A DNA stretch of 64,000 bases, taken from Rostratula benghalensis. Lineage: Eukaryota > Chordata > Aves > Charadriiformes > Rostratulidae. Positions 59,316-64,000 of this stretch are shown piece after piece. The first letter of the stretch is position 1. Each line of letters starts with the position of its first letter. The translations under genes were made by a program, and so were the position numbers. A model generated the notes under the pieces. It had not been told where the DNA came from, searched no databases, and worked only from the letters and a program-made list of their open reading frames with translations. The stretch is from contig VXAI01000138.1 of assembly GCA_013399305.1 (NCBI GenBank), forward strand, positions 930,001 to 994,000, given 5' to 3'.

Positions 59316-61639
59316 GTCCTTTCATGCCTCCTGGAGTCACAGCAGGGCTGCTGACCTCCCCTCCCTGCCTCTCCTCTCCTGACTTATGCCGCTCGAATGA
59401 AGGAGCAGGGAGATGCCAGAGTTCAGATGTTCAGTATTTTAGCTGTGAGTAGCTCTGTTGCCTCACCTGCAGGCTCCATGAGAGGGACTCAGTGTCAGAA
59501 AAGTACTGCAGCCCCAACCCCACCACTTGATGGTGAGCACCGAGGATGGAGAGGTCACTCTGAAGAAGAAGGTATGGAGGAAACCTGAAGATGATGACAG
59601 AGCAGATCTAGGAGGACATTTCCTACTATGAGAGTCCCTTTCCTTTCCTCCCCTTCCTCTACTACAAATAAAGACTTGGTTTGAGGTATACAAACACCAG
59701 CCATACCTTGCTCCAGCTGGTAACAGAGGGCAGTGACACCACCATCACTACGCTTACTGGTGCACCAGTAAATATACTCCATTTTCTAGCCCACGCTGAA
59801 ATCCAGGTTGTTCCCCTCCTCCAGGTACTTCACCTACACAACTTGAATTATTTCCCATGGATGTGCTCACAATCAGCCCTTCACTGCGCTGTGAAGCCAG
59901 ACCCATCTTCACCACCATAATGCAACCTGACTTGACTACGACACGCTGCATCCCAGTGCCTCCCCCGCCAGCAGGATGCAGCCACCCTGCCTGCCAGCTT
60001 CACACCCTCCCCAACATCAGCACAGCCGGCTCCTCAGCCCCCTTTTCCTGCCTCCTGGAGAGCTCCTCGGTGCTGATCCGAAGTTTGGATGCAGTGTTGT
60101 TTTTATATATAAATGACATTATGACAAATGATGAAGGATTAAATTACACTTCAATCAAATCAAGCCAAACCAGTAGGGATCGAGGTCCCAGTGGAAAGTA
60201 TACATGGAGTTCCTCAGCTTCCTGATTTGAATGACTTTGTTCTTCTTCCAGAGAAAGGGAGGGGGGATGAAGGAGAAGAGAGGGGAAAGGGAGAGGAGGG
60301 GGGAATTTGGCCTAAAATGAAACATTTTCCTTTTAAGTTGAACATTTGAAAATGGCTGGGAGGAAAGAACTGAAACACTGTAATGGCTGATACTGAAGAA
60401 CAGCCTGGGACTTTTGCTTTTCGAGAACAGAAGCCAGGGAGAGAGCTGTGGTGTGAAAAAGGCAACGCTGTGTGCCTTGAAGGGGAAGGTGTTTGCAGCA
60501 GCCCATCTCCTGCAGACACTGAAAACCCCCTGCGAGGCACTAACCCAATTAGCTTTGCGAAGAGCTGTGCTATGAAAAGGCAAAGGCACTGACAGTGGTT
60601 TTGGTAAAGGCTAAAGACAGCTTCACTCTGCCTTGCACTCCCATCAGAGTCACTTTATTATCTTTGTGCTAACAGATCTTGCAAAGGTTGGCTCAAGAGC
60701 CTTCAGCTCTGCGTCTGTGTCCAGCTAGAAAGCCTCTCTCGGCGCCGGGTGGGCTCGCAGCACTGGCTTGCACGTGGGAGCATTTCATCCTTCCATGGAT
60801 GATCTGCCTGCAGTAGGTGGGTAGGCAGACAGACAGATGGGAAGCAGATCCTGTGCTCCAGGATCTGTCACGTACTTCAGAGATTGTGTTAAATACTACC
60901 CACTGTTCTGATTTCTGGGTGCAAATCCTGGGTGTTGTGCACAATAGATCCCACCGGTGACAGTCCAAACAAGGGAAACTGAATACATCAGGGTCTCCTT
61001 TGGCTGGATGGTTGTCTCTGAGACAACTCATTAGGTAGACCTAACTGTGACACACTGCACCCTCCCCACATGGTGGGTCTCTGAAGAGCTCAGGCAAACT
61101 CAAAACCTTCCTCCCAGATAGGGCCAACATTTTGGAAGACATTCCCCAATACTTTGGCACTATGTCTGCATGTGAATCACGTGCTGTCTGAGCCAGAGCG
61201 GGTAGAAGACCTTTTCCCACCTCCCCATATTACTTCCTCAACCAACAGGCACCACCAGCACATGGTATCTGTAGGTACCCATTAACCTTCAGGAGTGATG
61301 CAAAGAGAGCTACCCTCTGTTTATGGGGCAGTTTACGTTATTCTGGTCATAAGATGTGTGCCCGCTAGAAGATCCTCTTCCAAGTCAGAAATGAAAATTT
61401 CAGTCTTACCCAAATGAAAAGCAAAAAGAACACTTCGGCGGGACTAGGATATCACTCTTGGGGCCTGGAGAAGCCACTTCCACCGCACAAAAGAAGGAAG
61501 CCCACAAAAGCACACACATGCACACATGTCCACACGTGCTCAGGCACACGTGCCAGCCTGCAGCTGGACAGAATGAAAAGGAGAAGATCACCTCTTTCTG
61601 AAAGTCCTCTTGCTATGAATTTTCTCCCTGTAGTAATAG
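59316..61639. other. Single-copy non-coding DNA
   Basis: No gene. A purine-only-rich run (GA/GGG) lies at 60251-60304. An imperfect CA/CACACG patch lies at 61510-61550. The rest is ordinary sequence. Confidence 0.5.
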
Positions 61640-62010
61640 GCTTTGCAAAGTATGTTAAAGAATAACTTAAGCAATAATTCCCAGGAAACCATTTGTTACC
61701 TATGGTTAGTGTCTGTTCACATCACATCTCAACTTTCTGACAGGGAAATCAAGGAGAACACTTGTGGAAATCAAGATCCAAATTGGTTCAGCCTCTGAGG
61801 ATAATAAAGACTTAGAAATATGTATAAATTTAAGTGGTTTTGAATAAGGACAGCATTTCAAAAAGCAGTCGAATTGTTACTTTGAAATAAGCCATTATTT
61901 TCTGCTTTTTAAAATTCCAGTCTTTAATAGGGGATGAGATCCAGACCGCCGAGAACCAAGGACAGTTTTTGATGCAAATGAAAAGCAGCATTTAAGAAGA
62001 ACAAGTATCC
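61640..62010. promoter_or_regulatory. AT-rich unique block
   Basis: AT-rich with a perfect POU octamer ATGCAAAT at 61972-61979 and AATAATTC and TAAATTTAAG words. Weak regulatory candidate. Confidence 0.22.
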
Positions 62011-62844
62011 CATAATAGAGCCCACACCAAATTGCCAGCTCCCAGACCTGCCTGGAACATCCAAGGGTCCATCCAGGCCAGGAGATCAGAGCAGAAGGCT
62101 TTAGAGGCCACCTCCTCCCAAGTGCTGACCTTGTGAGTCACCTTCTCTCTCCTGGTGAGACCTTGGGGCTCGCACCACAGCCCCAATTCAAATGTCTCCA
62201 GCCAAGGAGTGCAGAAGGTCTGAGCTGGAGTGAGACCCAGACACAACACAGGCAGATGTTGCCATGGAAGGGGATGGGTGGGTGGAGAGCTGCTGCAATC
62301 CTCCGGGACTGTTTTCACCGATTCTGTCCCAGTCCAATGTCCCAGGAAAAACTCTGTGTTTTACTGGAATTTATGAGAGAAAGCCTTTCTCTTCCACAGT
62401 GCTGAACTTGGTGAAGAAGCAACTGGCAAGGAAGCATCACTGGCATAAGTAGAAATGATTCGCACACCCTTGAAGGAATTTAGGTTCTTCATGCTTGAGA
62501 CCCTCCGAGGACACCCACTCCTGGCACTGACCAGACCTTTGCAAACCTTTGTGTGGTGGGTGAGGGGGGAGAGAGGTCATTCTCATCTGTGGTGCAGCTG
62601 GAGAAGGCAGTGGCAGAACAGCAGGTCCTTTCTTTCTTCCCCACACAGACAAGTGGAGCAGCGTGGTGCCTCCTTCACTCCCAGCTAAGCCAGAGGATCT
62701 TCTCTGGGGGCAGGGACACAGCTCTCCTGGCCTGGGAGAGCAGAGCCTGCTCCCCACGAGAGCGTGGAGGAATGGAGCCAGGGGATGAGATGGTAAGTGG
62801 GGGGCAGAGGGACATCCAGCAGTGAATGTGCCAGGGATGGGGTC
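62011..62844. other. Single-copy non-coding DNA left of the CR1 fragment
   Basis: No gene recognised. Frames on both strands (up to 182 codons, minus strand 62437-62985) have no recognisable product, and that frame runs into the CR1 fragment. The last few tens of bases may already be diverged CR1. Confidence 0.45.
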
Positions 62845-63332
62845 AAGAGGGCCAAGGCACAGCTGGAGCTGAACCTGGCAAGGGATACAAAGAATAATAA
62901 GGGTTTCTACAGGTATGTCAGCCAGAAAAGGAAGGTCAAAGAAAGCGTACACCCACAATGAGCAGGACTGGCTAACTGGTGACAAGGGATGAGGAGAAGG
63001 CTGAGGTACTCAAAGACTTCTTTGCCTCAGTCTTCACTGGCAACCTCTCTCCCTGCAGCTCTGGAGGGGATGGACAGCAAGGCCAAGTCCCTCCCACTGT
63101 AAGAGAAGATCGGGTTCATGACCACCTGAGGAACCTGAAGTCTGTGGGCCCCGAGGAGAGGCTGAGTGCTGAGGGAGCTGGCTGATGGAGCTGCTGAGCT
63201 GCCAAACCACTCTCCAGGAGAGTTGCACAGCTGTGGGCCCTGCTGACTGGAAAAAGGGAAACACCGCACCCATTTTTAAAGAGGACTGGATGATCTTTAA
63301 AGGTCCCTTCCAACCCAAACTGTTCTAAGCTT
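62845..63332 (+). mobile_element. CR1 non-LTR retrotransposon (LINE) fragment, internally deleted
   Basis: CR1 is the main LINE of birds. Its second ORF encodes an endonuclease and reverse transcriptase used for target-primed retrotransposition. Two parts remain. From 62851 to about 63280 is ORF2 sequence between the endonuclease and reverse transcriptase cores. It translates in pieces to [12 protein letters not shown] and [11 protein letters not shown] in one frame, and to DFFASVFTGN (about 63019-63048) in another, so a frameshift lies between them. From about 63281 to 63326 is the CR1 3' end (GGATGATCTTTAAAGGTCCC then TTCCAACCC). Most of the reverse transcriptase and 3' UTR is missing between the two. 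The 3' terminal ATTCTRTG octamers are decayed. The copy is dead. Confidence 0.92.
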
Positions 63333-63729
63333 CTGAGAGAGGATGTGGCTGCCTCGCGTGCTAGGGGGCTGCCCCACGGCACACGTGCAGGAGGAAGGTG
63401 GGCAGCAGGAGAAGCCCTGCTGCAGCAGAGCACGGCACGACGGGAGAGCGTCAGCGGAGCGAGAACGGGAGCTGGCCCTCCACAGAAGGCCCAATTAGCC
63501 ATCCTCCTGCAAACAAACAGCCCCTCAGCCCAACTTCTTCAAAGATGGCTCACAAAATAAAAGGGCCACAGGATTGGAGGGATCAACCTAAGTCATGTAC
63601 ATCTATTTAACAAGAAAACTCATTGATAAGCAAACCACCTGATGCTTGCACAGCAGAAAAGAAAACACCTGGTTCTGCCTGTGGGTTGATAAGCCAATAT
63701 CTTTAATCTTTTTTTTTTTTTCTCTCTTG
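63333..63729. other. Single-copy non-coding DNA right of the CR1 fragment
   Basis: A slightly CpG-bearing part lies at 63350-63480 with chance frames. A T-run lies at about 63710-63722. No gene. Confidence 0.45.
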
Positions 63730-64000
63730 ATGACTGAAGTACACACTCTGTGCGGCCCTATGCTCCAGCCACATTGGTAATAGTAACAAAGCTTTGATGT
63801 CCCCCTCATTCAACAGAATGTTGTTTAGTTCAAAGCGAAGAACAGAGGCAATTCTTTGCTTTTAAATTATTAGCTCCCTAAGTCTTCTGTAATGATATAG
63901 TTTGACTGAAGTGTGCAGTTTATTAACTACATAAAGACGATATTATTAGAGCGGAGAAAGGCAGCCGAAAGTTTTGCCTTTCAGCTCAGCAGCAGGGGTT
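63730..64000. promoter_or_regulatory. AT-rich block running off the right edge
   Basis: Unique sequence with TTTAAATTATTAGCTCCC, GTAATGATATAG, TTATTAACTAC and GATATTATTAGAGC. No coding signal. The style is the same as the other candidate conserved elements, and it probably continues past the window. Confidence 0.28.

Noticed and set aside
62437..62985. 182-codon minus-strand frame
   Set aside because: Runs antisense into the CR1 fragment and has Pro/Ser/Leu-rich chance composition.
1..64000. CRISPR arrays, phage genes, operons or other prokaryotic systems
   Set aside because: No regularly spaced repeats, no ribosome-binding-site-linked gene series, and the repeat content (CR1, MIR) is that of a vertebrate.

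Overview
The window looks like a stretch of bird nuclear genome (Aves, species not determined) that lies between genes or inside a very large intron. Three things point this way. A CR1 LINE fragment near the right end carries both the reverse-transcriptase-region protein motif and the typical CR1 3' end. There are several old, diverged MIR-type SINE copies of the kind shared by all amniotes. Interspersed repeats are otherwise scarce, with no L1, Alu or B-type SINEs seen over 64 kb. CpG is depleted except in two short stretches. I see no bacterial, phage, plasmid or organellar features.

I found no protein-coding gene that I can support. The long open frames (up to 269 codons) have no recognisable domain, are tryptophan-, cysteine- or proline-rich like random translation, and usually overlap other open frames. 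No tRNA, rRNA, snRNA or known microRNA was recognised. Three short stretches (21.1-21.5, 32.8-32.9 and 39.0-39.3 kb) have unusual coding-like features and appear as weak candidates among the findings.

Layout. The sequence alternates between ordinary single-copy DNA of moderate GC and AT-rich blocks of 0.2-0.9 kb full of homeodomain-type (TAAT), POU octamer, SOX, TCF/LEF, GATA and TGACAG words. These blocks lie at 1-600, 9.95-10.26, 13.2-13.75, 15.13-15.90, 17.2-17.65, 22.86-23.38, 24.33-24.96, 34.83-35.76, 42.2-42.56, 45.88-46.56, 47.99-48.19, 55.25-55.48, 57.0-57.3, 57.7-58.2, 61.64-62.0 and 63.73-64.0 kb. They resemble the conserved non-coding elements (candidate enhancers) that fill gene deserts around developmental regulators, but conservation cannot be tested from one sequence. 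CpG-rich stretches lie at 23.39-23.73 and 58.2-58.96 kb. MIR-like SINEs lie at 7.06-7.23, 26.45-26.66 and 59.19-59.32 kb. The CR1 fragment is at 62.85-63.33 kb. Small perfect tandem repeats lie at 0.86-0.91, 1.03-1.08, 11.98 and 51.93-51.99 kb.

Best reading: a gene-free regulatory region. There is no gene set or pathway to describe. If it has a function, it is most likely cis-regulation of a neighbouring gene outside the window. The strongest candidates are the blocks at 15.1-15.9, 24.3-25.0, 34.8-35.8 and 48.0-48.2 kb.
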